Positions 1-7,642 of a DNA stretch of 21,045 nt are shown here, piece after piece. Position numbers and translations under genes: made by a program. The stretch covers positions 1 through 21,045 of the IMG/VR virus record IMGVR_UViG_3300018405_000075; one strand, given 5' to 3'. Under the pieces are notes generated by a model. It worked only from the letters and a program-made list of their open reading frames with translations, made no database searches and was not told where the DNA came from. The first letter of the stretch is position 1, and every line of letters starts with the position of its first letter. The stretch is from a virus.

Positions 1-66
1 ATCCCCAGTAGCCTCACCGAACGCGGTGTCGTAATCTGTGTCCAGCACGTCGTCTGTAGTATCCAT
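1..66 (-). CDS. Probable scaffolding protein, N-terminal 22 codons (partial)
   Basis: Only the start of this gene is in the window; it runs off the left edge. On the minus strand an ATG at base 66 follows an AGGTAA-type ribosome site about 8 bases upstream. The 22 codons are open and very acidic (MDTTDDVLDTDYDTAFGEAT). It lies 31 bases downstream of the small gene that follows the portal. In podovirus-type phages this position is usually held by the internal scaffolding protein that guides procapsid assembly and then leaves or is cleaved, and acidic N-termini are common in that family. The scaffold call rests on gene order and acidity, not on a domain. It could also be another head protein. 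Confidence 0.5.
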   Translation of the reverse strand, partial: MDTTDDVLDTDYDTAFGEATGD

Positions 67-97
67 AGCAGTTATTTACCTGTGTTTGTGTTGTGTG

Positions 98-334
98 TCA
101 AGTTTGTGGCGCTTCTTTTGTGACGCCATCAAGGCCCTTCTGTATCGTTCGTAGTACCCGTAGCTCGCCTTGGTACCTGAACAACTCGTGTTCGTTATCG
201 ATTCGCTCCAGCGAGCTCGACGACTTCTCCGCCAGACTGCTGAGGTACTGGCGTAACACTTCCTTGAGCTGTGGGTTGCTCTGTAGTGCCGCGGCGAGCT
301 GCTGTTGTGCTGACGATCTGTCTGAGGGTGTCAA
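98..334 (-). CDS. Small head-region protein overlapping the portal gene, TTG start
   Basis: A 78-residue protein with no recognised domain. It is rich in Gln, Ser and Leu at the N-terminus and predicted mostly helical (QLKEVLRQYLSSLAEK, then ELFRYQGELRVLRTIQKGLD). Start choice: TTG at base 334, with an excellent Shine-Dalgarno AAGGAG about 7 bases upstream, inside the portal gene. It overlaps the last 140 bases of the portal gene (195 to 334) in another reading frame, so the shared DNA encodes both the low-complexity portal tail and this protein. Small helical proteins of this kind often sit between portal and scaffold in podoviruses; their role is unknown. I am fairly sure it is expressed because of the ribosome site and its operon position. 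Confidence 0.72.
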   Translation of the reverse strand: MTPSDRSSAQQQLAAALQSNPQLKEVLRQYLSSLAEKSSSSLERIDNEHELFRYQGELRVLRTIQKGLDGVTKEAPQT

Positions 335-2339
335 GGTCTACTCCTTTTACGATAGCTTCAACCAACGCTCGGGCCGTAGCCACATCGGCGTTGTCCAGGT
401 TGCGCTGGGCGGCGGTGGTTTCTTTGAGCGCCTTGCCTCGGGTCAGCATGATGTCTGCCGCCATAACTTCGGCAGCCTGCTGTTGCGCCTGCTCAGCTTG
501 CGCCGACTGCGCCTCGCGGCGTTCGGCCACTTGTTCTTTGGTCGCCAGCAGTTTCTCAAGCGGTAGGTCGCGTACTGACAGTCGCTCTTTCAGTAGCTCT
601 TCCTCGTTGATATAGATGCGCTCTTCGGGTGTCAGCGTCTGCGCCAGGGCATCCAACACGTACGCGCGGACTTCCTTGGCCATGAGGCTGCTGGCGCCTT
701 TGGCAATCGGTCGCAGATCGCCGGTGAGGGTGTCCGCGTCTTCGTGATAAATCAGGTTCCACTGGATCAGTGCGTTGATCACACTGGACGTGAACTTGTC
801 GAAGTTGCGCACAATGTCCTTGAACGGGAGCGCTGCGTTACCCATGGCCATGGACATATTACCCTGCGTACGCAGCGCCTCGGATGGCATGGACTCCATA
901 TCGCCGCCGGTCATCGGGTTGACGAACGTTTCCGCGTCCGCGAACTCGCGGAACAGGCCGATAGCGGCCATCAGGTCGGTCATATGACTGTCGAACGAAA
1001 TAGACTGCACCGCGCGCCCACCGTTCGGACTCGCGTTGTCTTTGACCCACGCCTTGAACGGCACGATGGTGTTAGGGTTTGTACTGGCCGCCAACTGATC
1101 CAGATCCACTTCGACGTTCGGACCACACACCGATGCTGCGTTGTCCACCAACATGCGGGTGAACGTGGCAATACCGAGCTGGCTGTCGCGCATGATGACC
1201 GGTAGGCCGGAACCAGTCAGGTTGACTTCATCTTCTTCAAACACGAAGTGGTGGTACATACTGACCTGGTCCTTGTACGGCGCCTGGGCTACCTTGACCA
1301 CCACGTCGTCGATCATCCACACGCATCCGTAGGAACACTTGTCCAGGTCACTGTCAGGCACTTCAACGCCCGCGGCCCGCAGGTCGTGGCCGGTGATGCT
1401 ACCCCAGTATTCAAACAGCTCGAACTTCTTACCTTCGCCGGGTTGTGTCTGCTGTTGCTCAGTAGACAGCGCGTCCAGCACCTGTTCGTGATTACGCTTG
1501 CGGTAGTTACCGTCCGCATGGTCGCGCAGGTACTGCTCCACCGCGTCGGTTATGAAATCCTCACGCTGACCTAGTTCTGCGAAGGTGGCGTGGGGATAGA
1601 CGTGGCGCTGGAATGCGCCGTCCATGAACTGGAACTCTTTCGCGGAAAAGTCGGGGTAGTAATCCCAGATCGACACCGGTTCCAGGTACGGGCGATACAG
1701 ATCAAGTTCTATCACTGTTGGCATACCGGTGTCGCTAACCCGCAGTACGGCGCCTTTGTGGCCTACGCTCATCGGGCCTTTCAACACGCCGCAGCCGTAC
1801 AGCACACCGGAGAACAGAACCTTGCGCACCAGGGCGGGGTAATCACAGGCTGTGTCGTGAGAAGCATCCTTGAGCTGGTCGTCGATAACCAGCTCCATCG
1901 CGGATGCGATCTCGTCGGCCAGTAGTTTGATCAGACGGTCCATCTCAGTCTGGGATGCGCGTGCCTCTGGGTTAGCAGCCGAATCTTCTATCCACTTTTG
2001 CGCGATGCCTTGCAGACGCTCCAGCGGTAGTTGCGGTTTAGGGGAGGCTTCGACGCCCCAGTTCTTTTCGCCAGCCGGAAACAACAGGGCGTGCAGTCGG
2101 GCTACCAGCGCCAAACACTTGACCCGGGTAATCTTTGGATACGCCCGGGACTGCTCGGTCGTGAGCTTGTCGAGGATAGCGGGGTCGTACTCACCGATGT
2201 ATTGGCGGACGTTCTTGAGCCATTGTTCCTCGCGGACCTGGCGGGACTTCTCGTATTCCTTGAACCGGTCGCTCAGCTTGGTACCGAGTTTCTTGAGCCT
2301 GTCGGTGTCCAGCTTCAATTCTGTATCTTCGTCAGCCAT
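195..2339 (-). CDS. Portal (head-tail connector) protein
   Basis: A 714-residue protein, within the large size class of podovirus portals. Portals form the dodecameric ring at one capsid vertex through which terminase pumps DNA and to which the tail attaches. Visible features are a charged helical N-terminus (residues 1 to 50), a conserved-looking stretch SRAYPKITRVK at 64 to 74, LLFPAGEKNWGVEASP at 85 to 100, long alpha/beta stretches, and a Glu/Gln/Ala coiled-coil segment near 600 to 640. A Gly/Thr/Gln-rich tail ends the protein. It starts 12 bases after the large-terminase stop, with an AGGGG-like ribosome site, so the two are probably cotranscribed. Its 3' end overlaps the next gene by 140 bases. 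The identification comes from size, sequence character and its place just after the large terminase. Confidence 0.85.
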   Translation of the reverse strand: MADEDTELKLDTDRLKKLGTKLSDRFKEYEKSRQVREEQWLKNVRQYIGEYDPAILDKLTTEQSRAYPKITRVKCLALVARLHALLFPAGEKNWGVEASPKPQLPLERLQGIAQKWIEDSAANPEARASQTEMDRLIKLLADEIASAMELVIDDQLKDASHDTACDYPALVRKVLFSGVLYGCGVLKGPMSVGHKGAVLRVSDTGMPTVIELDLYRPYLEPVSIWDYYPDFSAKEFQFMDGAFQRHVYPHATFAELGQREDFITDAVEQYLRDHADGNYRKRNHEQVLDALSTEQQQTQPGEGKKFELFEYWGSITGHDLRAAGVEVPDSDLDKCSYGCVWMIDDVVVKVAQAPYKDQVSMYHHFVFEEDEVNLTGSGLPVIMRDSQLGIATFTRMLVDNAASVCGPNVEVDLDQLAASTNPNTIVPFKAWVKDNASPNGGRAVQSISFDSHMTDLMAAIGLFREFADAETFVNPMTGGDMESMPSEALRTQGNMSMAMGNAALPFKDIVRNFDKFTSSVINALIQWNLIYHEDADTLTGDLRPIAKGASSLMAKEVRAYVLDALAQTLTPEERIYINEEELLKERLSVRDLPLEKLLATKEQVAERREAQSAQAEQAQQQAAEVMAADIMLTRGKALKETTAAQRNLDNADVATARALVEAIVKGVDLDTLRQIVSTTAARRGTTEQPTAQGSVTPVPQQSGGEVVELAGANR

Positions 2340-2351
2340 GGTGCTGGACCC

Positions 2352-4763
2352 CTAGTAAACGTACGTGTTGCGCGACTTTACCGCATGATGCGCATGTTTT
2401 CTAGCGCGGGCGTCGCGCGCGTTGCCATCGGCGAACGCCATCATATTGTACTGAAAAGCGTCGTGCACGTGGCTGTATTCGTTTTTCTCGGGGCTGTCCG
2501 CCTTGACTCCTTTGCGGTTTATCGCGTAGCGGTAGCCTGCCTGGAACCCGATTATCAGTTTCTTACAGCTTGGATCGATCAGTACCGCGGGGCCTGCCTC
2601 GGTCAACAAAGACAGCCCGTCCTCCACCGCGCCTAAGCGAGCGGCTAAGACGTTGCTCGATGCTGGCACTACCTTGACCCCTAGTTCGCGCTCAACCACG
2701 CTGGCTACGGTAGCCTCGTCTGTCTGGGCACGTTGCTTGGTTGCAGGGTCCGCCGCGATAATCATTTTGCAGTCTCGGAACCGCTGGTTAATCAGGGGTT
2801 TGACCTTCTCGCGGCAGAACCGCTTGGCGCCCATGCCGTCGCTGGTCAACTCGGCCAGCACCAGTACACGGCCAAAACTATCCTGTTGTGAGAACGTGGC
2901 CGCCGGTGTAAGCCCTGCGTCGAAACCCATGATGATCGGCAGGTGTGGGTTGTATTTCAACGGCTGCTTAGCGCCGTGCAGCTCCGAGTTGAACATCTTG
3001 TACACGGGTTTGCCGCGTTGGCTGAACCCCCACAGCACCTTGATGAACTGGCTGACCCATGCTTCGGTCTTACCCTTTGCCAGTTCCATATAATACTCAC
3101 TACTGTCTGGGTCGTACGGTGGCAAGTTTTCCAAGTTCTCGGCATCTGGGCTGAACCCGCTGGGTTGGACGAAGTAGTTCAGCACTTCCTGCTGCAGCTT
3201 CGCTCCACCCTCTTCGTCTGGCCACTCATAGTTGAGCCAGTCGTACCACCAGGCGTCCTGCGTGCCTGGGTTCGATGCGCCCCAGATACCCTTCCAGGTA
3301 CAGCCGCCCTCTTTCTTCGACGGAAAGCGACCACAGCGTGACTGCAAGGCGTCAACAATCTCACGTGGGATCTCCACGAACTCATCCAGCATAGCCCCTG
3401 TGATCTCCAGAGACAGTACACTCGATACGTCATCCGCGGTATCCAGTGCTCGGAACATAACCTCGCAGTGCACGTCACTGAATCGGAACGTAAACGTCTT
3501 CGGGGTTGCGCGCCATTCACCGGCGATGCCAGGTTTGAACCACTGGAAGAATGATTTGAGCGTGGTGTCCTGCAGTTCCTTGTTCGTGTTACGCACCACT
3601 ACGAACCGCGTGTATCGGATGCCGTCTTCGGGGTTGGGCACCTGGCGTTTGGCGTGGAACAGAATTTTCATCAGGCAGGCTACTGACTTGCCCGAGTTGC
3701 CAGTAACGAACACCCGGCCGTTGTGTCGAGCCAAAAAGAAACTGGACGGGGTGCGGAAGCAGTATTGTTTGCCGCCTGGCGCCGGTACTTCGACACTCTC
3801 ATACGTCTCAGATTCTTTTACGCAGACCGCCGCCTTGCGGCTGCCCTTGGGCGATATGTGGACCGTGTATGTGGGTTTCCAGTTTGGGTTCTCGGGGTAG
3901 GTGTACGTGCTTATGGTTGCTCGACCACCTGTAGCGTGGGCCACGTATTGGATGAAGTCCGCGTCTCCTTTTGAGTTGGTAGAGAACCGGGTGTCTGGAC
4001 CCTCGAACAAACCGTCCCAATGCGACATTTCGTCGATGATCACATTTAGCTCGGTATTGTTCGCTGCCCACCACTGGGGGGTATCGAACGTCTTGCCCAT
4101 GTATGGGCTGTCAAACCTAAAGCACGTCTCTGACGGTCTGCCTGGGTATGTAGATTCTTTGTAGCTGACACCGCACGCCTTGAGTAATTCGCGAAGCCTG
4201 ATTTTCTTACGTTCTTTGCGCACGACAATGTGACACCATCGTCTTTTGTTCGTGGTTTTTTTGCCCGGCGCCGGGAAATGTCCATCCGCATGTATAGCTA
4301 CCGCCAGACGTAGAATGCGGCCAGACAATCCGGTGCCTGGGGCATCGACACAGAACGAGGTCGGTATTCGACGCACGCTCGGTTTGTCGTGTATTTTACC
4401 GGCCGGCACAACGCGGAAGTCACCCTTGTAATCGTAGTACGGAACGCGATGGTTCTCGGACAAGACCATGGATAGGGACCGCTCATTGCGGAAGTGAATC
4501 ATTTTCTCGGCAGGGGCCACTATGTACCCAAGTGGGTCTACCAATGTGACGCAGCCACCTGTGGGGTCGTTTATGGGTGATGGGGTCCACTGCGCCACCT
4601 TATCACCTGGTTCGTACTCATCGACCCGCTTCCACCCTCGGGCGGTCAAGAACTCGGTATCCCCAGACACGGGACCGACCGGACCCACGACGAAGGTATA
4701 TTTCTTGAGGCTTTGGATTACGGCCTCACCTGTAGGGGTCGGTGTGTAGTTTACGTCGCTCAT
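2352..4763 (-). CDS. terL: Large terminase subunit precursor containing an intein
   Basis: An 803-residue precursor. Removing the intein (residues 31 to 356) leaves 477 residues, normal for a phage packaging ATPase/nuclease. The joined halves recreate a perfect P-loop, GPVG plus SGKS. Walker B is GAMLDEF, with D460 and E461. The C-terminal RNase H-like nuclease has acidic residues in IIMGFDAG (D615), IIAADPA (D672) and SHVHDAFQY (D768). The protein cuts concatemers and drives DNA into the procapsid through the portal, using the small subunit for recognition. It starts at an ATG at 4763 with AAGGT about 10 bases upstream and stops at TAG. Because the intein splits the ATP-binding loop, packaging should need splicing. 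Confidence 0.95.
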   Translation of the reverse strand: MSDVNYTPTPTGEAVIQSLKKYTFVVGPVGPVSGDTEFLTARGWKRVDEYEPGDKVAQWTPSPINDPTGGCVTLVDPLGYIVAPAEKMIHFRNERSLSMVLSENHRVPYYDYKGDFRVVPAGKIHDKPSVRRIPTSFCVDAPGTGLSGRILRLAVAIHADGHFPAPGKKTTNKRRWCHIVVRKERKKIRLRELLKACGVSYKESTYPGRPSETCFRFDSPYMGKTFDTPQWWAANNTELNVIIDEMSHWDGLFEGPDTRFSTNSKGDADFIQYVAHATGGRATISTYTYPENPNWKPTYTVHISPKGSRKAAVCVKESETYESVEVPAPGGKQYCFRTPSSFFLARHNGRVFVTGNSGKSVACLMKILFHAKRQVPNPEDGIRYTRFVVVRNTNKELQDTTLKSFFQWFKPGIAGEWRATPKTFTFRFSDVHCEVMFRALDTADDVSSVLSLEITGAMLDEFVEIPREIVDALQSRCGRFPSKKEGGCTWKGIWGASNPGTQDAWWYDWLNYEWPDEEGGAKLQQEVLNYFVQPSGFSPDAENLENLPPYDPDSSEYYMELAKGKTEAWVSQFIKVLWGFSQRGKPVYKMFNSELHGAKQPLKYNPHLPIIMGFDAGLTPAATFSQQDSFGRVLVLAELTSDGMGAKRFCREKVKPLINQRFRDCKMIIAADPATKQRAQTDEATVASVVERELGVKVVPASSNVLAARLGAVEDGLSLLTEAGPAVLIDPSCKKLIIGFQAGYRYAINRKGVKADSPEKNEYSHVHDAFQYNMMAFADGNARDARARKHAHHAVKSRNTYVY
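3696..4673 (-). other. Intein with LAGLIDADG homing endonuclease, in the terminase P-loop
   Basis: This is an in-frame protein insertion, residues 31 to 356 of the precursor. The N-terminal block is PVSGDTEFL, with Pro instead of the usual Cys/Ser/Ala at position 1. Block B is LSENH. The C-terminal blocks are KQYCFRT and NGRVFVTGN, followed by Ser as the first C-extein residue. Cys334 takes the place of the usual Asp in the VYDL-type block F, and Thr354 is two residues before the terminal Asn356. These traits resemble class 3 inteins, where an internal Cys attacks the N-terminal junction. The Trp expected in block B is not evident (the residues after His are RVP). Between the splicing blocks are two LAGLIDADG-like helices, LAVAIHADG (D160) and IIDEMSHWDG (D250), so the endonuclease may still be active and spread the intein. 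Confidence 0.9.
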
Positions 4764-4776
4764 GTTCGGGGATACC

Positions 4777-4839
4777 TTATTTACCAGATACTACAGGTAT
4801 ACCACGAGTGTCGCGCGGCGACCAGTGTTTGTTGCTCAT
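4777..4839 (-). CDS. Possible 20-residue mini-cistron between small and large terminase
   Basis: A short open frame starts with an ATG that overlaps the small-terminase stop codon as ATGA and ends at TAA, 13 bases before the large-terminase ATG. The peptide begins MSNKHWSPRD. It matches no family I know. The exact ATGA overlap and its place in the only gap between two coupled genes suggest a translated leader that carries ribosomes towards the large-terminase ribosome site. Such a short frame could also arise by chance. Confidence 0.28.
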   Translation of the reverse strand: MSNKHWSPRDTRGIPVVSGK

Positions 4840-5393
4840 ACGTCGGTGATCTCCCCGTCGTACGTGTTGCCCGAAGGTTTGCCGCCCGAGAAGTTGATGT
4901 TGAGCGAGAAGCTACCGGTACCGTCAACAGATGCACCTGTCTTGTCGAAGCCGGCCCAGCGCACAATATCGTTGATCAGTTTCGCGCGCACCCGGGGGTC
5001 CATATCCTCGGTCTTGGCAATCTTGTAGGCTTCGTCAATCAGATCCTCGGCCTGGAGCTGCGCCTTGAGGGTGAACGTCGCCCCCTCTTTTTCGAGTTCT
5101 TTTTTGAGCGTGGCGACTTTCGCCAGGAACGACGTGTCGTTGACGATCAAGTCGTAGTGGTGCGGCATCAGCGAATATTCTTCGCAGATCGATTCCTTGC
5201 TGGCGCCGAGCACAAAGTCGATGACGATGCGGATGCTCCACTCGGGGCGCGAAGCCAACGAGGTCGGAGACGTAGGCACCCACGGTGGTATAGACCGCAC
5301 TATCTCCAGCGGGTCGCTACCGTCGAACACGGGCTTTCGTGGCTCGGGTGTGTCTTGCTCGATAGGGTCGCCCCACGCGAACGGATCATTCAT
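4836..5393 (-). CDS. terS: Small terminase subunit (DNA recognition)
   Basis: A 185-residue protein directly upstream of the large terminase. Small terminases form rings that recognise the phage packaging site and regulate the motor. Visible parts are a Pro-rich N-terminus, a helix-turn-helix-like stretch near residues 55 to 85 (IDFVLGASKESICEEYSL), a long charged helix around 90 to 115, and VRAKLINDIVRWAGFDKTG at about 140 to 158. A Gly/Asn-rich C-terminal tail with LNINFSGG follows and may bind the large subunit or portal. The start ATG at 5393 has CAGGAG 8 bases upstream. The stop overlaps the ATG of a possible mini-cistron. Gene order and domain character make the call strong even without a search. 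Confidence 0.85.
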   Translation of the reverse strand: MNDPFAWGDPIEQDTPEPRKPVFDGSDPLEIVRSIPPWVPTSPTSLASRPEWSIRIVIDFVLGASKESICEEYSLMPHHYDLIVNDTSFLAKVATLKKELEKEGATFTLKAQLQAEDLIDEAYKIAKTEDMDPRVRAKLINDIVRWAGFDKTGASVDGTGSFSLNINFSGGKPSGNTYDGEITDV

Positions 5394-5504
5394 GGTGTAG
5401 CTCCTGTAACCTGTTCGGTGATTATCGGCTAGTGGGGCTGAGTGTCAAGGTGCTGCGCGCAATGGAGCGTGCCCTGATCACCGACCGCCCCATGAGCCAC
5501 CGAG

Positions 5505-5768
5505 CTATTCCCAATACTCGCCCAAGGGTTTGTGATCATCCATCTGTTGAAGAAACTTGCCGTCGCGGAACAGATTGAAGTCCACGGCAAGTCTCTGCTT
5601 ATGTAGGCTGCCCGTAGCGCCATACCCTTTCTTTTCGCCAACCTGGCCGTGCAGGCGCGGGTCACGGTACGCATCGCCAAAGGTCATCTCATAGCCGTTC
5701 TGGTAGGCGTATTCGATCAGCAGCCCGATCATTTTGGTAAAGCGGCGTTGCTTGCTTCCGAGTGACAT
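5505..5768 (-). CDS. M15-type peptidase (endolysin-like), truncated by an amber codon
   Basis: An 87-residue product. ATG at 5768 is chosen over the upstream TTG because TGGAG lies about 7 bases before it and MSLGSKQRRF is the family-typical start. M15 (VanY or T5-endolysin-like) zinc peptidases cut peptidoglycan stem peptides for lysis. Family features seen are FGDAYRDPRLHG at residues 30 to 41, then SLHKQRLAVDFNLF with zinc ligands H56 and D63, and PLGEYWE at the end. The family normally continues with a Trp-Gly-Gly-Arg segment and a third zinc ligand (His). Here TAG (5505 to 5507) interrupts, yet the next eight codons in frame read LGGSWGGR before a TGA (5478 to 5480). A single change from TCG (Ser) to TAG would explain the break. 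As written the product lacks its third ligand and is probably inactive. Confidence 0.8.
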   Translation of the reverse strand: MSLGSKQRRFTKMIGLLIEYAYQNGYEMTFGDAYRDPRLHGQVGEKKGYGATGSLHKQRLAVDFNLFRDGKFLQQMDDHKPLGEYWE

Positions 5769-5780
5769 ATAAACTCCAGG

Positions 5781-5806
5781 CAATAAAAAACCGCCTCAAG
5801 GGCGGT
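5781..5806 (-). terminator. Rho-independent terminator after the tail-fibre genes
   Basis: On the minus strand a 6-bp stem ACCGCC / GGCGGT with a 5-base loop is followed at once by TTTTTTATTG. It lies between the last fibre gene and the M15 peptidase, 13 bases before the peptidase ATG. It should stop or reduce fibre-operon transcripts before the lysis and packaging genes, unless antitermination or a separate promoter serves these. Confidence 0.8.
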
Positions 5807-5964
5807 ATGTGAAATGGTCAGCCTTTTTGATAGTGCGGTGATGACAGAGCTGGAAGATGGCGGCAGTATCAACACCACTTCTCACACGGATTGTGGGTCG
5901 TTCTGAAAATCCTTAGTTGCATCCTAGCGCCGGTGAAGTTTGCAGTACCGGCATTCTCTATATA

Positions 5965-6348
5965 TCAGATCTTTATCTGGTCAGCAGCAATAAACAGCTC
6001 ATCAAGGTCTATCTCTAAGGGTCCTGCAATTGCAGCCATCAACGGGCTGTCACGATGGAACTCCCCTATTGTGTCAAAGGCTAGCTGGGCTTCTGGACCG
6101 GCTGCTACCACCGCTGCCTTTACTAACTCCAACTTACTAGCATGGTAAAGCGCCATAATACCCTGCGCCTTGGAGACAACTTGCGGCACGTATTCAGGCA
6201 CTGGCCCCCACTGTTCTAGCTCAAAGTTCCATACTTGACGGGCATCCTCCGGAGCAGATGAGACTTCAATAGCTACAGCAGTAGGTTCAACACCGCTATA
6301 GCCCCCTAAGTAGTTACCTATAGAATCAACATAGTGTTTTGTATTCAT
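5965..6348 (-). CDS. Tail-fibre-associated or fibre-assembly-like protein
   Basis: A 127-residue protein coupled to the preceding fibre gene by a 4-base ATGA overlap. The N-terminal half has a short beta region followed by VWNFELEQWGPVPEYVPQ (about residues 39 to 56). The C-terminal half is helical, with AQGIMALYHASKLELVKAAV and RDSPLMAAIAGPLEIDLDELFIAAD. This layout, a small Trp-containing domain plus a helical part with LDELF near the end, resembles XkdW-like and other small proteins found at the end of tail-fibre operons, some of which aid fibre folding. The function is inferred from position and resemblance. The gene is AT-richer than the head genes and uses more codons ending in A or T. 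Confidence 0.6.
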   Translation of the reverse strand: MNTKHYVDSIGNYLGGYSGVEPTAVAIEVSSAPEDARQVWNFELEQWGPVPEYVPQVVSKAQGIMALYHASKLELVKAAVVAAGPEAQLAFDTIGEFHRDSPLMAAIAGPLEIDLDELFIAADQIKI

Positions 6349-6830
6349 GCGACAGCCACCAATCTAAGCTTCCATTGGGTTGGGCTAATAATCTGGTTGG
6401 CACCATTATCCGGCCTTATCATTTTCAGCCCACTAATCCCTACCCTTACTTGCAACTCATCATCTCTAGCTATAACTCCAAGCCCAAAGCTAGCATTATC
6501 CCCGTCACTAATAGTGGCCATCACCACTGCCTCACCCACCGCACAACCATAGACGGCAGTCTGGCAGATTGCATAGGCCTCTATAAATCTGGGAATTGTT
6601 CCTAGGGTGTGGGCTATTGTAAGGGTGCCGCCAGTTACATAGGTGTAATCACTACTTACCCACTCTTTAGTAAGCACAGCTTTGGTATTGTTAGGGTACG
6701 CAACAATAGTCCCTGAGCTATTGGTAACGTAGACATCAAACCCAGTGCCAACTCGCACATAATAGATTGAGTTGGCCTGGAGTGGTGAAGGTAGTGCAGA
6801 GACTACCTTATGCTGTAATACTTCAGCCAT
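6345..6830 (-). CDS. Tail-fibre or appendage protein
   Basis: A 161-residue protein. The ATG at 6830 is preferred over a start 14 codons upstream, which would overlap the previous gene; from 6830 the gap to that gene is only 4 bases. The N-terminal 45 residues (KVVSALPSPLQANSIYYV, then YVTNSSGTIVAYPNN) repeat the pattern in the neighbouring upstream gene. The rest is beta-rich with few charges (ISGLKMIRPDNGANQIISP near the end), typical of a fibre tip or head domain. It probably binds a host receptor or caps the fibre. It shares a 4-base overlap with the following gene. Base use is clearly AT-richer than in the head genes. Confidence 0.68.
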   Translation of the reverse strand: MAEVLQHKVVSALPSPLQANSIYYVRVGTGFDVYVTNSSGTIVAYPNNTKAVLTKEWVSSDYTYVTGGTLTIAHTLGTIPRFIEAYAICQTAVYGCAVGEAVVMATISDGDNASFGLGVIARDDELQVRVGISGLKMIRPDNGANQIISPTQWKLRLVAVA

Positions 6831-6834
6831 AGGA

Positions 6835-7398
6835 TCACCAGTTGTTAGTATCCCAGTCAACAGCGCCGCCAATCTCGGCCCCGTTATAGTAAGGCTTTCC
6901 GCCGATCTCAGAGAATTTATCTAGCACCGTCTTATTGGTGTGTGAGTGAGCCTGCCCAACCGCACTATCAATCTGCGCCGGGGTAGACGTGGGCTTGCCT
7001 GAAATAGCCGCCCAAGTAACAGTCACATCCATAGACTCAAACTCGGAGAGCTTAGTGAAGCTGGTAGTCCCGGCGTTATAAGCATACAGAGCCGCACCGG
7101 CTGTCACCGTTGCATCAGCACTGGCATCAGTCACCAATACCATGCGATTCACATCAAGAACCAATGCGTCACGTGCTGCAATATCAGCAGCAATAAGCAC
7201 GGTATTAAAGTCCGCCACCACAGCATTAGCCGCTGCTGTTGCCAGTGCGGTAATCATCGTTGAGTTACCTATAGACTTTGCTACACCAGCATCATCCGTC
7301 AGGTATGCTTCAGCGTAAGAGCCGTTCTCTACATAGTAGAACGAGTCCGGCTCTAGGCTGCCGGGTAAGGATGTTACTTTGTTAAATGCAAGTGCCAT
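6835..7398 (-). CDS. Tail-fibre protein with HSHTN motif
   Basis: A 187-residue protein. It opens with a short domain (KVTSLPGSLEPDSFYYVENG, first 27 residues) that recurs at the start of the next gene. An Ala-rich helical stretch follows (ALATAAANAVVADFN), then a beta-rich middle. Near the C-terminus comes AHSHTNKTVLDKFSEIGGKPYYNG, a common phage tail-fibre signature where paired His residues can bind metal in a trimer and LDKF...YNG forms the fibre end repeat. It is probably a trimeric receptor-binding or connecting fibre at the tail. It starts 5 bases after the previous stop, so it belongs to the same transcript. Confidence 0.75.
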   Translation of the reverse strand: MALAFNKVTSLPGSLEPDSFYYVENGSYAEAYLTDDAGVAKSIGNSTMITALATAAANAVVADFNTVLIAADIAARDALVLDVNRMVLVTDASADATVTAGAALYAYNAGTTSFTKLSEFESMDVTVTWAAISGKPTSTPAQIDSAVGQAHSHTNKTVLDKFSEIGGKPYYNGAEIGGAVDWDTNNW

Positions 7399-7402
7399 GC
7401 TA

Positions 7403-7642
7403 TCACCACTCTTTGTTGTTCCAAGTTATTCCTGTTCCCAGCTCAGACATAAACTCTGCCCACGTGCCGCCGGGGTTTCTCGCTTCCCAATCTTCAAAAG
7501 CACTTAATCCTGCTCGGCCCCGGACGCCTCCAGCGACAATTTTCATCTCTGGACTTTTCTCTGAAACCAATCGTTTATTAGGTCGTTTAACTCCAGCCAC
7601 TTGATGCCGCAAGCCGGTATTAACTGCCACAACCTTGCTCAT
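7403..7642 (-). CDS. Small tail-operon protein, function unknown
   Basis: A 79-residue protein that overlaps the preceding gene by 4 bases (ATGA), so translation is probably coupled. The first half is basic with many Lys and Arg. A Gly-rich segment (VAGGVRGRAG) is followed by LSAFEDWEARNPGGTWAEFMSELG. Short helical elements of this last kind recur in tail-fibre and appendage proteins as linker or trimerisation pieces. No enzyme motif or membrane segment is visible. A minor structural or adaptor role in the fibre complex is the likely job, based on its neighbours alone. Confidence 0.6.
   Translation of the reverse strand: MSKVVAVNTGLRHQVAGVKRPNKRLVSEKSPEMKIVAGGVRGRAGLSAFEDWEARNPGGTWAEFMSELGTGITWNNKEW

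Noticed and set aside
744-1925. Several plus-strand frames opposite the portal
   Set aside because: They are antisense shadows with no ribosome sites.
5478-5507. Genetic-code change making TAG and TGA sense codons
   Set aside because: Large terminase ends with TAG directly before the portal start, and many genes end in TGA overlaps, so both serve as stops.
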